From Timema cristinae (lineage: Eukaryota > Arthropoda > Insecta > Phasmatodea > Timematidae), in assembly GCA_039000515.1 (NCBI GenBank), contig JBCFYV010000923.1, positions 1-64,000 of the forward strand: 64,000 nt of DNA, given 5' to 3'. The notes beneath the pieces are model-generated. The model ran no database searches and had not been told where the DNA came from. It saw only the letters and a program-made list of their open reading frames with translations. How positions within the stretch are numbered: position 1 is the stretch's first letter; every line of letters starts with the position of its first letter. The position numbers and the translations under genes are program-made. This document shows, piece after piece, positions 1 to 12,093 of this stretch.

Positions 1-2
1 AT

Positions 3-161
3 GTTCCGGCGTACAAACTCTTCTTCCCCGAAGTTCCGGCTGGAGCACCGGCGGGGAAGCCGTTTTTCCGGAAGGTGGCTCCAAGAAGAGTTTTTGAGCC
101 AGAGGCCGGCGACCCCTATGTGCCGGCGTACAAACTTTTCTTCAAGAAAAGCGAGAACTAA
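3..161 (+). CDS. 39-residue repeat protein, 3' end of terminal exon (partial)
   Basis: The window opens inside the last exon of the same gene seen complete at 14,523-15,661. The open frame is frame 3. It holds one full 39-residue repeat with the signature VPAYKLFFPEVPAG, then PFFRKV and RRVFEPEAGDPY, and the common ending YKLFFKKSE, and stops at TAA 159-161. The final residues differ from the downstream copy: it ends two residues after the KKSE motif instead of six. I do not recognise the family. The upstream exon lies outside the window. Confidence 0.6.
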   Translation, partial: VPAYKLFFPEVPAGAPAGKPFFRKVAPRRVFEPEAGDPYVPAYKLFFKKSEN

Positions 162-213
162 GTGCATGATATTTAATAATTGTATTTATATTTATGTATT
201 ATTATTTAGATTG

Positions 214-522
214 TTGATGTACCTCCCGCAAAATTTTCGTGTCTACAGAACTCAACCAGCTTCACAGTTATTACCAAAGTGTTATTATTCTCTAACTTTA
301 CATATTATTATTTCGATTCATTGATGTACCAGCCGCAAAATTCTCGTCGCTACATAACTCACACAACCAACACAGTTATAACCAAAGTGTTATTATTCTC
401 TCACTTAACATCCTATTTCGATTCATTGATGTACCAGCCGCAAAATTCTCGTCTCTACATAACCCACACAACTAACACATTTATTACCAAAGTGTTATTG
501 TTCATTCACTCAACTCAACATG
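214..522. repeat. 107-bp tandem repeat, three units
   Basis: Units start at 214, 321 and about 426 with TTGATGTAC and contain the shared CGCAAAATT.TCGT and ACCAAAGTGTTATT blocks. The period is 105-107 bp. It follows directly after the stop of the repeat-protein gene, so it may lie in its 3' UTR. Copies B and C have two units each. Confidence 0.8.
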
Positions 523-641
523 TTTTACTATGATCCTCCATATTCATTTGAAAATGGAATTAAATTACTGTGATGTAAACCAACATTTGTCTTTTTATTT
601 CACTCAGAGTTTGCATTACAGAATGATAATCTCTAAAATAT

Positions 642-670
642 TCTTAATAATAATAATAATAATAATAATT
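642..670. repeat. (TAA)n microsatellite
   Basis: A run of about eight TAA/AAT units. It is much shorter at the matching places of copies B (16,020-16,040) and C (47,510-47,535). Confidence 0.8.
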
Positions 671-763
671 AACACCGCGTATTACTACCCTTTCGTGTTA
701 TACGCTTTAAGTACTAATTACGCTAATGGGTTAGGAATTGGGATGGTTGAATCAGAGGAAGTG

Positions 764-915
764 AACCCGCATTTGCTTGGAGGGAGAGAGGAGAACCATT
801 TACGAAATACCACCCCCAGTTCGCCCGACCGAGATTCGAACCTCGATCTCCCCGTCCTCAGCAGTCGAGATCAACACGTCAAGAACGGTAGCAAACTACG
901 CAACCGAGGTGGGTT
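764..915 (-). mobile_element. SINE-1, tRNA-derived
   Basis: Read on the minus strand, a box-A-like GCGTAGTTTGCTACCG is followed about 60 bases later by a box B, GAGGTTCGAATCTCGG, with a 4-bp CGAG/CTCG T-stem. The same element is at the matching places of copies B and C, and in the opposite orientation at 32,917-33,032. The spread of the same family in both orientations supports a SINE rather than a tRNA gene. I infer RNA polymerase III promoter function from the boxes only. Confidence 0.65.
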
Positions 916-1368
916 TTTTATTACATTAATGAACATTGTTTATTAAACACTGTTCTTGTAATCATGAAGTTTCTCAAAATACTAATAACAGCTTGCTACA
1001 ACTGTATATAGTCTACCACGGTATATTATTAAGGACCTGCCTACCCTCTCTGGCGGTGTGTTGAGCTTACAGCTATTAAATAGATGGCGTTGCTAACGTT
1101 ATACAAACTGGTGGATTCCAGCCATCAGGTGCACGAATTACTGGTTTGTTTAGAAAATTGGGAGACTGGCGGCCGCGAACAGTAATCAGTAAAGGCAGCA
1201 AGCAAACTTTTTCCAAGAACTGATAGAGATAAGAAGTGTAGTGCGGGACCGTAAAGAGTGTAGGCAACCAATTTGGACTAAACGTGGGGAGATATAACGT
1301 CAAGATACATTCACACTCTCGAGCAGAAAAATAAGCTTATCCATTTCAGCCAGCTAGACGTCCATTAA
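916..1368. other. Unique part of repeat unit, no gene seen
   Basis: AT-rich sequence with no convincing ORF. A moderately GC-rich stretch (1,040-1,320) is conserved in copies B (16,405-16,690) and C (47,900-48,190). Minus-strand ORFs there are short, change frame and length between copies, and look like chance frames. Confidence 0.5.
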
Positions 1369-1810
1369 CCTGTAGAACCACTTTTGAATTTTGAACTTTT
1401 TTGATGCCAAAGTTTTGTACTAGTTTTGTACCGTTTTGTACCACAAAGAAAAAGTTTTGTACCCGTAACAGTTTTGAATAATTAGCATATCTACGTGGTG
1501 ACGCCAGATTAATGCTGTTGTACCACTTTTGAATTTGTTTTATGCCAATGTTTTGTACCATTTTGTACCACAAATAAAATGTTGTGTACCCGTACCCATT
1601 TGAGTAATTAGCATATCAAAGTGGTGACTTCAGGTTAATGCTGTTGTACCACTTTTGAATTTTGAATTCTTTTTGATGCCAAAGTTTTGTACTAGTTTTT
1701 TACCGATTGTACCACAAAGAGAAAGTTTTGTACCCGTACGCATTTTGAGTAATTAGCATATCAATGTGTCACGTGACTCCAGGTTAATGCTGTTGTACCA
1801 CCTTTGAATT
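1369..1810. repeat. TGTACC-rich tandem array, three units
   Basis: Units of about 126-149 bp start near 1,369, 1,512 and 1,638, with a partial one at 1,787. Each has the blocks ATGCTGTTGTACCAC, TTTTGAATTT, GCCAAAGTTTTGTAC and AATTAGCATATC. The same array has six units in copies B and C. The minus-strand ORFs across it are repeat artefacts. Confidence 0.85.
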
Positions 1811-2245
1811 TTTCTCAAATAAATATCTGTTGAGGGTACTGATAAATAATACTGTATACTTATTTATCAGATAAAAAATTATTTAAGGTAAATTAGAGAT
1901 AACTTATTTTTGAATATTTGGTCACTAACTATAATAACCTATTCGAGAAAGTATGTATCTTACGATTTTGTCGTACCATTTATTTTAGTTTATTTGTAAG
2001 CAGGTAAAATAAAAAATAACTAAAATTTAATGTGCTAAATTTGGCCACTGTGTTTTAGTTAATTTTTAAATTTTAAAGGCTAAAGAGGCAATAAAATATT
2101 TTAAAAGCAGTTTCATTTCGAAGACTAGAACAATTTTGACTATAATTATATCTGTTAGTTTTATTTCCGATATCACCACGTCATACTACCTGTTCATGTT
2201 ATACGCATATATGGTAATCTATTTGGGTAGTAATGAGGAAAGAAG
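1811..2245. other. AT-rich unit sequence, no gene seen
   Basis: Conserved with 17,591-18,022 and 49,066-49,500. No ORF, RNA gene or clear repeat found. Confidence 0.5.
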
Positions 2246-2415
2246 CATTTGACTGGTTATAAACCAGTATTTTTTTGTAAGGAGATGGGGAAATAATTTA
2301 AGAAAAACTACCCACAGTAGACCCGACCAGGATTTGCACCCCAAGTGCTCCGCTATCAGCAGGTCAATTTAACACTGTAGTGACACCTTAGACCACTCAG
2401 CCACTGAAGTGGGTA
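2246..2415 (-). mobile_element. SINE-2, Ser/Leu-type tRNA-like
   Basis: On the minus strand a box A, GTGGCTGAGTGGTCTAAGG, is followed about 50 bases later by a box B, GGGTGCAAATCCTGG. The long spacing fits a class II (Ser/Leu) tRNA ancestor. The copies at 20,032-20,201 and 56,467-56,630 are collinear with the macrosatellite, so they were copied with the unit. Confidence 0.6.
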
Positions 2416-2780
2416 TCTGTTATTTAATACGGTGTTTACAGTTTTCTAACATCTATACGATTTACACAAATTTCCAGAAATAAATGTTTTTGGGAATAAT
2501 TTTTTATCCTATTGGTAGAGTTTAACTTGAGTAATATCTCCATTGTGTCAGCCTGCAAGCAGGATATACCACTCGAGAGGCTGCTGTATGTTGGCGACGA
2601 TAGTGCTAACATTTTCAAGCTGAGGGTGCCATGTGGTTAGCACAACGAGCTCTCCAGACTTCTAAATCAGTTTTCTAGACTGAAGCGCTACTTATTCATT
2701 CAATGATCTCCTCATTTGTCCTCACGATTTTGATTTTGATTCCGTTTCATACCCACTGCTTCACAGACAATTAGGGGCAT

Positions 2781-2880
2781 TGGTGATCAAACCTGGGACT
2801 TCAGGATCTGAAGCCAGTAAATCTGACCACTATACCACAGAGGCGGTCGGGTATCATCTACTTACTTACTTACTTTATGG
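2781..2880 (-). mobile_element. SINE-3, tRNA-like, with adjacent (TACT)n
   Basis: On the minus strand CTCTGTGGTATAGTGGTCAG (box A) and CCCAGGTTTGATCACC (box B) lie about 30 bases apart, resembling a class I tRNA. A short ACTT/TACT microsatellite follows on the plus strand. It is expanded in copy B. Confidence 0.6.
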
Positions 2881-5800
2881 CAGAGAGAACACCAAAGTTC
2901 ATTAACTTTAATGGTTTTAAATATATTTTTCTAATCATCGGCTCCATGTCGTGGTCAATATTGCTAAAGTGCAATGACTTTATCACTGAGTGCGTAAATT
3001 CATCAGCTCTAGTAACTTGAATAGTTCGATTCCCTGTTAGGTTGAAATTACTTAGTACTAGCGTGATACGAACTCAGCCAAGGCACAAGATATTTTGAAC
3101 ATACATTAAGTGCGTTACAGAGTGTTAGTAACAATTACTTTCAGTTAAGAGCTTTTTTTTTAAAATAAAAAGTACTTGAAATATCAGAATAATCGCTACA
3201 TTGTTATATAGAAATATTTATTCGTAACTTAATTTTGATATTATTTCTACAGTAAATAAAATATTATCGCTACTCATCCATTGTACTTAATTTAGCAGAT
3301 ACAGATAGTCTAAGCGCCAGTAATATGCATTCATTAAAAAAAATTACCCTTTATGACAAACAGTTAAATAATCAATTATATCTTTGAGTTTCTTTGTGTG
3401 ACCTTTCTTCCATCGACCCATGCTTCATAAACTTGTTATTCACAAGGATATAAAATAATATTTTGTAAATACTTCTCCACCTCAAAATTTATACAATCCA
3501 TTGTATCTTGTTCGAAAGCAAAAAGGTTACATATTGTTAGTTATATAAAAAGTAATCACAGTGGGTACTTATTGTTCGAGACTCGATACATTTCTTCCGA
3601 AACGAGCGCACAAACTGCGAGCTTGCAACATGTTAAAATTAAAAATAATCACATTTAATAATCTAACAAAATAAAATTAACATTTTCACACCTTGACTAC
3701 CAAAAACTTCGTTCATTAACTTTTTGAAAAATAACTTATTCCAAAGTCCAATGGGAGTCAAATCCTAGACCGTAAAATAAAAACTAGTATATAAAATTAT
3801 ACTGAGAATGTCTCCAAATTACATTTAGACCAAATTTTATTTAAAATAACTATGTTTGATATGAGCAGGAATGTTTATTTTTATTATTTATAATAATGGA
3901 TTAAAAATTCAATGTACAGTAGTTATTATATACTTTGAATATTAACACTTATTATTACAACGTGTAGTGCTCAAGAATGAGAAAACTCAAGAAAGAATAT
4001 AAGATAAGAGTGAAGAATTTTACATGATTTACTGCCTCAGGTAAATACGGGTTAATGTAATAAAACTTTGTGTACGGAGAAGCCTGTTGTTTTTTCTTTG
4101 AAAATAATGTATCACTAGAGTGATACTCTCATTGAAGTAAGTAGGGACCAACTATATTCATTCACACAGTAGGAAAACTTTGTGAGTATTTTAGTTACTG
4201 AATATATTAAGATGTTTATATTTAATTACGCAAATTTTCATAATTGGACATTGGCCCTTCTTTTTCTAATTCACACGGTATTAATGTTTCTTTGACTCAA
4301 GAAGGTCACAGAGATTAGTTTAACCCTACACTGCCGCCTGCATTCCGATACAGCAGGTTAGCCAACGCTTGCAAAACGATACTAGCTTGTAAATGGATAA
4401 TGATCATAATAACGGTACCTATTATCAGCTAAGACAACTAGTTGCAGAAGGAAAAGTTGTATTTAAAACCATGTATTTTGACTAGAGTGTCAACTTGGGA
4501 GTCGTTAGAGCTCAATATCTTCGTGATTATTGAAGTTAATTAAATAAAAAATATGTCTAAAAATAAAAAGAAAATATTCATTAAATAATATGTTATAAAC
4601 AATCACTCTAGCTTAATTGTACAAAGAAAATAAATAAATCGATTAATAATGTTTGTTTTCCCATTTAAAATGCATTGAAATGGAAACATTTTAATGAAAA
4701 TATTTCAATAACTATTTTTAGCATGGTTTGAAAATTTAATAAGAATTATGAAAGATGCCCAGATATGTTACTAAAATAAATAAAAAACAACAATGTTGAA
4801 TTATTAAATATTAAAAAAAAAATTGTTTTGTTTAGAACCGTGCATTTATGGGTAGGCACAGCCTTAACCTTCATTAATGTATGAGGAGAAAAACAGCACA
4901 CACGAATTCATCACCTAGCTCAGCCGACTATGTGAGTCATATGGATTGAGGCATAGTTCCAACCTCAACCGCTGTCACGCCCACCAGAGAATAGAAAGGA
5001 CTAGTTCCTTCTAGAACCACGTAGAGTTTTTCGACTGATATCTTCTAGCAGGTTCCGATGAAGGATGTAAAGAAGGCCACCCGTCACTTGTTTTCCCCTC
5101 TCCCCTCCTAGTCCCCTACCTTGCTCTTCTGGTCTGAGCTGTGGAGGGAATATAATATACCGCAGTGTTGGGCTTGAAATTAACTATTGGTTGATTCTTC
5201 ATACGAGATGCTTCTCGTCCAGCATAATGTAAGCACAAAATTATGTTTCGGCCATCTTTTCTAAATTATAATTTTGACCTTAAATATTTTTATATGAAAC
5301 TTTTTATTCTAAATTCTTGTTAGCGAAAATCTTCAAAATTATTCACTCTCGTACTTAAATAATTTTTTTGCTAATATTGAAGTAGTAAATGCAAATAATA
5401 TCACTAACTGTTAAAACATGGGACTTAGTGGTAGAATAATAGAGTTAATTCATATAACTTAATTTTTGTTCACAATTATTATTGCTGGTAGCAATTTTCG
5501 AAAAATGGAAATAAATAATATTGACGCAATGAAGGAACGTAATGGTAAACTAGTAATATCCAATATTTGTACTAGAAATAGTTGTTACAAATATTTAATG
5601 TGGTAATCAACCTGTGAAATAGTGAGTATTTTGAAAATATTAAAATCTTGAATTGACCAACAAGTTGATTCAGGGAATGGTCAAAGATTATATCTTAGAT
5701 AGTTTGAGTCATAATTAATTGAGTCTTATTTTGTAAATTTAAGACAGTTATTTTTTTATGTTAGATAAATGTTGTAGCTATAGTGTTACTGTACGTGAAC

Positions 5801-6832
5801 ATTTTGGGCATACCTTGATTTTATATATCATAATTAGAAAACTCTTCCTGGTTAGTTAATAATTGTAATTAACGATTTTCTTTCAACCATAAAATGTTAG
5901 ACGTTAATAAACTGTCAAATTGTCCAAGTAAAACGTAAGTTTGGTTCCTTTGGCGTTAAATGAATTAGAGGCGAATAACACCTTAAGAACTAACCTAATT
6001 TTTTGGATGAGTGTGTTTGTACTAAGATTGTTAGCTTTTGAGAACCATAAAGAAAAGGTTTTTTGTTTTAAGACATATATTTAACATAGGTATTACATTT
6101 GCTTGCTCATAAAAAACTTATTCTAATGCACTTATTGTATTTTCAAAAGTTGCTTACTTTTAATTAAAGCTTATGTTAGTCGTGCTTTTAGAGTGTGATA
6201 GTTATTGGTCCTTAGGACAAAAAGATCAATTACAAACAAGCTAAAATATTTCAAGTTGTACCTTTGTTTGTAATTGCTTTACATTCGAAGTCTTTTGGAA
6301 CTTTATAATAAATATTTGATTAATTCCGAATGCAATTAATAACAGGAATTGTGAATAGTTCTTTTTTTTTTAAAGAAAAATAAACCTTTTACTAGTATTG
6401 ATAAACGTTGTGTAAATTGTTATTAAACTAAGTTTGTTTGGATCTGAACATATCTTTAAATATTCTAATATTCTGTTTCACTATATTTTCTAACTAAATA
6501 AATACACCAGAAACTTTTTATACATGACATCTCTTTTGTGTTACCTTCCTATGAGAAAAATAGCTGTTACTGAAATTCCATTATGGATTATTTATTTTCA
6601 AATAAAGTATAGGGTATGTATTTTATTTTTCTGGCTACTTAGGAGTTTCAGCGAAGGGATCCAGCTGAAAACATCTGAGGATATTTTTGCGTATTGGTCA
6701 AATGGCTCACTCTGCAATTTCCTTTGTTTTTATGCCATTTTAATGTTGCACGACACTCCTTTTCCCCTTAAGGATGAAGGAAGGGTGCAATAACAATTAT
6801 AATGATGATAAATGATAATTAAGTGTTTCAAG

Positions 6833-6867
<35 letters not shown>

Positions 6868-7160
6868 CTCACATACTATCATATTTAATCCACATGAACA
6901 CCAAAAGAGTATCAAAGATTATCTACTGGTGGCGATACTGCGGTTGACTTATAAGCCCACAGGTACCGCTAGCCAGCTCCACCGAAGGATTCCGCTGTTG
7001 ACTAATAAATGGTTTCATTTGATTAGCATAAGTAAAAATCTAATCTTCTCTAAAACAACTTAAACTATATAAAAACATAAGCGCGCACCAGCGTAATCAC
7101 CACCTGGCGCCCCCGTTACTTCAATTTGGATGGATCTAGCACGTTTTTGATCGCCTTCCC
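2881..7160. other. Long AT-rich stretch, no gene seen
   Basis: About 4.3 kb of AT-rich sequence without a convincing ORF. It contains the empty target site CAGATA at 4,760-4,765, where the polymerase element sits in copy B, and a (TA)n run at 6,838-6,865. The region 4,840-5,230 is less AT-rich and matches 34,240-34,620, but its frames are broken. The 89-residue frame at 6,524-6,793 is not conserved as an ORF in the other copies. Confidence 0.5.
4760..4765. other. Empty target site of the polymerase element (copy A)
   Basis: The single CAGATA in the context GATGCC-CAGATA-TGTTACT matches both flanks of the 11.7-kb insertion in copy B, where CAGATA is present twice. This defines the insertion ends to the base. 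Confidence 0.85.
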
Positions 7161-9540
7161 CCACTTTCTTTCCTTTGTCTTGGGCTAATTTAGATGCATA
7201 TAAATAGGGCTATCCTAGTTAAGTTATGCATGAGTGGGAGCGCATGATGTCGTCCTGCCTCCCTTTCGTGTCTCTGGCTTTCTGACTGTCTTGAGCGTCT
7301 GCTTATATTCGTCCTGAGATTGAACCTGCACGGAGGATGAAGAAAGGTGACGGGTCTGGGCCGGGAGAAGAGCGCCGTATAAGGCGAGGAAGAATCCCGG
7401 GCCTGGGAAAAGACCAGCCCCAACTAGAAAGAAGATGTTGGTGACTGGAGGAGAAACGACCAACATCAGGAATCCTGGACATTCCGCCATGACCGGGGAG
7501 GTCAAGAGTCTTCTTCGTTCGCGTGACTTGAAACCGTTCCGGTCAGTAAGGAGCTCATGCCTGCAGCAAGTGGAAGCCTCGTGCTCCACCAAGAATACAG
7601 GCCTAGTCTTTAGCGGTTGTGGTCCCCACGGGGACCATTAGGCCTGGCTGCGTGACCTCCTCAACAAACGGGGGTGGGCGCTACAGGCAGAGTGTAAGGT
7701 AAAATGTTCCTTCCTGGGGCCAACAAGTCTGTAAGAGTCATCTCACAAATAGCTCGGGAGGTGGGTGCAAGTGGCAGACACAGGGAGTAATCGACCCTTC
7801 TCAGGGCTTACAACTTCAATGCGGATTAATCTAGTGGGACCCCTTAAACTACCGAAGGTGAGCGTGCCACTGGATGCTGCCACCAAGAATCGCTTGCCCT
7901 TCATGCGGTAAGTGATGATCTGGTCTTTTCAAGGATCAACATGGTGGCCAGCGTGACCTACCCAACTACCGGGGAGGTGGGTGCAAATAGCAACCAAAAA
8001 GAGGATTTGGCCCTTTTCAGGGCAAATGAAACCAGTCCGGTCAAAGCCAGTGGGGCATCTCCAAATACCGGAGGTGTGCGTGCCTTTGATGGTCAAAATT
8101 TACTGGAGGCTCTTTTTAAGGCTGACATCCAATAAACCGGTAAGGAAAGTGAAAGCTCCTGCCAGCACGATGGGTGAAAATGTAACAGGGCCAACGGAAG
8201 CCCTGGCTAGGGGGAACCTAGCATTCCTTCACCGGTAAAGTCAGTTGCATGCAGTACCAACGCAAACGTCATTGCAAGGGTCTAAAAAACCCACGTCAAC
8301 GCTGCCATCTCCCACCAAGGAGTGTCAGTAGGTAAAAGAACAGTCTGGTTTACTTCTCGTCAGAGTCTAGAAACCGAGTCACATAATTGGAGCGTGGCGA
8401 CAGCTCATGTAAATTCGTAGACGTTGAGGTACTTTCTTCAGGACCAGACCTCTCGTTGACACGTGAGGCCAGGTGTCCGATGATAAGTCTGAGGGGACCG
8501 TAAGACCCCACTGAAGGGGTAAGGCTCACAACGACAAGAAGTTGCCATGAGCCAACCCAAACCATTTAGTCAGTAGCTCTGTCGATGAGAATGAGGACAA
8601 CGTACGTCCGGGCCAGGGTAAGCCAGAGTTGGGCAAAGGTGTGAAGCTGCAAAATTCTAAGGGTATTAACGCAAGCCATGCCTAACCCTAGCATGCTAAT
8701 AATGGCTCTTGAACGGCTCTCAAAATCATGAGGAAGATCCCTCTCATGATCTTGTGGGATGTGGAAGCTAGTTCAAGTTGGCGAGGGCCATTCAATCCAA
8801 GGTTAGCGAGAATGTAGAGGTGGTCAGGTAACCGGGAGATCAAATTCACTTCCAGTGCGGTTCGGGGGAAGCTTACCGCACCCTCCAGAAGTTATAACCT
8901 TGCTTGGGGATCCAGCATTGGTTCTACGAGCTGGGACGGGAACAATTGGTCACGGTCGTGGTGAAGGGACTCCTGAAATGGACAAACCCCGGTGACATCC
9001 TGGAAGAACTGGTAGAGATGGGTTTACCCTTGAAAGCCATCACCCATATGCTTTCCCAGTGGGAACTAAACCATTATATTGGATAAAGGCAATGGATGTC
9101 GAACTTCATTGTATCGCTTACTCCTGGGGAGCATACCGCAATGATGTACTCCAAATCAGCTCTGTGCGGGCTTCACGTCAAGCTGAAGAAATATAAGTCT
9201 CCCAGTGGTCCGGTTCAGTGTAAGAACTGTTTCCGGTTTGGGCATGTGTGGAAGGATTGCCGCGCGAATCAATAGTGTGGTTTCTGTGTTGTTGATCACG
9301 AGAAGAGAGACGATCTACCCCGACGTGCCTGCACTGCTCGGGAATCCAATCCTCAGTTTGGATGGGTTGTCCTGCGTATAGGTTCGTGTGGGCAACAGGC
9401 AATGCATGGGTCTCTACGGTGCAAGAAAGAAGGATGGATTGTCTAAGTAAAGGCCAGAAGCTGAACCATTTGCTGTCTACAACTCTAGCCGCTCGAGGCC
9501 ACGACAGGCGGGAAAAGGGTGGGTGGAATAAATAAGGAAT
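7161..9540 (+). pseudogene. Jockey-like non-LTR retrotransposon ORF1 remnant (copy A)
   Basis: GC-richer block with no intact frame. Its 3' part keeps the layout of the Gag-like ORF1 of Jockey/X-element type retrotransposons. A PRE_C2HC-like segment (8,904-9,086, frame 3; ELGREQLVTVVVKGLL, then GLPLKAITHML) is followed, after an in-frame TAA, by a CCHC knuckle C-x2-C-x4-H-x4-C at 9,219-9,260 (CKNCFRFGHVWKDC). After an in-frame TAG comes a second, degenerate CGFC..H knuckle, and then CPAYR in another frame. No endonuclease or reverse transcriptase ORF2 follows. Upstream, 7,430-8,350 shows imperfect internal repeats (GGGGAGGTGGGTGCAA-like). ORF1 assignment of the upstream part is inference. Confidence 0.65.
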
Positions 9541-11055
9541 TTAATGTAACAACAATTAATAGGAACATATTAAAGTTTAACAAAAATATAATTATTCATT
9601 CAAAGTAAGACAACAGAGGTATATAAGATTGATTCATGACATCACAAGGCGAACTGAGTGGTGTTGAAAATCATATAAATAAGTCAGAAACTGCGCTTGC
9701 GCAGTAGTTTTGAGAATTTAATCCACAATTTCAATGTATTAGTAGTCCTTGAAGAAGACTACGTTTTAAAGGTACAACACAAGAGTTATATCGTACATTA
9801 TTTTTTACTTGAATTAGTCTGGAAGAGACCCAAGAGTAATAAGCAGAAACGTTAATATAATAACTAAGAATATTTATAAATAAATTCAATTATTAGTGAA
9901 ATTAGGTTGTACACGTTGTAATAAATTAACGTGAAATTCATAAATTTGTAATATAATGTAAAACAATATTTGAAAGAGATTGATAATATTAATTACAAGT
10001 TAGAAAACATTACAATTGGGAATATCTTGAAGTTATAACAAACATCCAGAAAATTCAATAACATATTAAAATTCTAGACTTTAGAGTCAAATTACACGTA
10101 AAACTAAGTTTTTAAAAACAAAAGATGATATGATCATGCACTTTCGTTAGTCTATATTAATTTGAAAGATTGACAGAGAAAGTTATTAAGTTAAAAAAAA
10201 TAAAAACAAATTCCTTTCTTATCTGTATTTCCCTTTGTGAAAAATATTTTACTTTGTCGTGGCTCTCCTAGGGTTGTATATATATATATTTTTTTTTTCC
10301 TCAGATGCACGAGAAACCTTATCTCAGGACCACTGGGTTTAAACACATGGTTAAGAAATCCCTTCTCTTTGCCCGTCTGGTTGCCGTAGCAATATTACAT
10401 GAAACAACAAGAAGCTGGTTGATAATGCTTGGGGTAAAACACATAAGAAATGCACTCACACTTGTATTTTATATACTATTGTAATATAACAAAATTAATA
10501 GTTATGAAATAAAAAAAATTAAGTTATTTGTTTGGTTATTTAGGTGTTCTGAATTTTAGTCATGTAGCATCCTCAAGGGGAGGATGCCCAAATAATACAA
10601 AAAAATACAAAAGGGGGGGGGGGGACAACAATAGAAGTGAGTGCTATGGAGTTCAAGACTTTGAATGTTATACTCAAAACATTCAAATACTGAAGCTCGC
10701 AACTCTCATACCTGTTGCTGAGCTATTGAAAGGGATCGGCTACCTCAGGAAAAGTTAGAGACTGCAACCTGCCTACCATTCACAATAAACAATAGATATA
10801 TATTTTACGTAATACCTTAGGTATGATGGGATATATATATAATAAAAATTAGTATAAGTCAAAGTTAGTCGATATTTATTAGCTATAGCTCAATTAGATG
10901 TTTAACAGTTCTATTAATTATATATAAATATATACATTGTTGTTGTTGCGAAGTATAAAGAAAATAGATTAAATTCATAAACAACTATGAATTGAAGTCA
11001 AAGCTAAAGAGTTTGAGGTTAAATATTCATCAGATTACTTAAATGTTAACTTAAG
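9541..11055. other. AT-rich stretch, no gene seen
   Basis: Non-coding, conserved with 38,916-40,434. It contains short A, G and AT runs (for example G10 near 10,613 and TATATA near 10,275). The 76-residue frame at 10,528-10,758 depends on the length of the G run, which differs in copy B, so it is not a supported gene. Confidence 0.5.
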
Positions 11056-11507
11056 ATGTCGCCCATAAGAAATGGCGCATAGAAAATAACAACATGATAA
11101 TTTGAATTCCATCATTAAATATTAATCCTTTAAAAATGGCACCTAGTCAATGACAACAAGACAATCTAATTTCAAATATAATATATTCGTCCATTAGGAA
11201 TCGCACATAGCATATGACAACAACATAAGTTAAACTCAAATATTAAGTATTCGCCCATTAAAATGGGACATAGCAAATGGCAACAAGATAAACTAATTTT
11301 AAATATAAAATATTCGTCCATAATAAATGGCACATAGCGTATGACAATAAGATATGTTAAATTCAAATAATAAATATTCGTCCATAAGAAATGGCACATA
11401 GCGTATGACAATAAGATATGTTAAATTCAAATACTAAATATTCGCCTATTAAAACGGGACGTAGCAAATGGCAACAAGATAAACTATTTCAAATATCAAA
11501 TATTCCC
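11056..11507. repeat. 64-bp minisatellite, seven units
   Basis: Units start near 11,056, 11,120, 11,184, 11,248, 11,311, 11,375 and 11,439, with a 63-64 bp period. The core is TATTCGTCCATAAGAAATGG, then CACATAGC.TATGACAA.AAGAT. The same array is at 40,435-40,886 in copy B. Confidence 0.85.
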
Positions 11508-11699
11508 GTGAACATTACTTTAAACAATACAGTACAGAATCGATACAATCGATTTATTGTGACTCTACTGGCGATAAGTCACCCTGACCTTGCAATGAAG
11601 TGATCTCTAAAATAAAATAAACTATGTTCCTAACTGTCAGATTAATTTTGAAGTTATTTACATTTTAAAAAAAAGTTTAATTTGCCGAAAATGGATTTA

Positions 11700-12093
11700 G
11701 TTCTTACATTTTACGTAGCTGAAAGCCAGAGCTTATCCTATCCCTGATATGACTCAGGCCCAATTGTAAAGTTCGTAGCCACAGGCACCAGAATATATAC
11801 CTAAAGCACAGAAGAGGGGAAGATGGAAAAAAAGGGGGGAATAACATTCGAGAATAAACAAGGAACACAAGAAAGCGCATATTGATTCGCTTCGAGAGAG
11901 GCCGTGGGCGTTCGGGAATCTTCTCGGAGGGGATCTCTTTACTGCGCAAGTCCACTCAACCCAAGGCGTTGGCTTGAACTTGCCATCCAGTCTTCACAGT
12001 CAGTATTCAATTTTCCCGGTTCAGTGAAGGTGCGTTAAGTGGTTTTGTGTCGTTCTTCCCCGCAGCCCCTGTCAACAAGTAAACGGGGTAAGT
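11700..12093 (+). promoter_or_regulatory. GC-rich island with initiator-like TCAGT and splice donor
   Basis: A less AT-rich block, conserved in copy B at about 41,080-41,466. It holds TCAGT (12,000-12,004) in the context CACAGTCAGTATTC, like the arthropod initiator, and a strong donor ACGGG|GTAAGT at 12,087/12,088. TCAGT and the donor are both preserved in copy B (41,375 and 41,461). I infer a possible promoter and untranslated first exon for the repeat-protein gene 2.4 kb downstream; no acceptor proves this. An 83-residue minus ORF over the block is a shadow. Confidence 0.3.

Noticed and set aside
6730..7063. Overlapping frames on both strands with (YI)n
   Set aside because: Translations of a (TA)n microsatellite.
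7190..7592. Minus-strand frames of 77 and 122 residues in the ORF1 block
   Set aside because: No recognisable domain, and the longer frame is shortened in copies B and C. The zinc-knuckle evidence is on the plus strand.
10528..10758. 76-residue ORF with Gly run
   Set aside because: Depends on a ten-base G run that is five bases in copy B, where the frame is lost.
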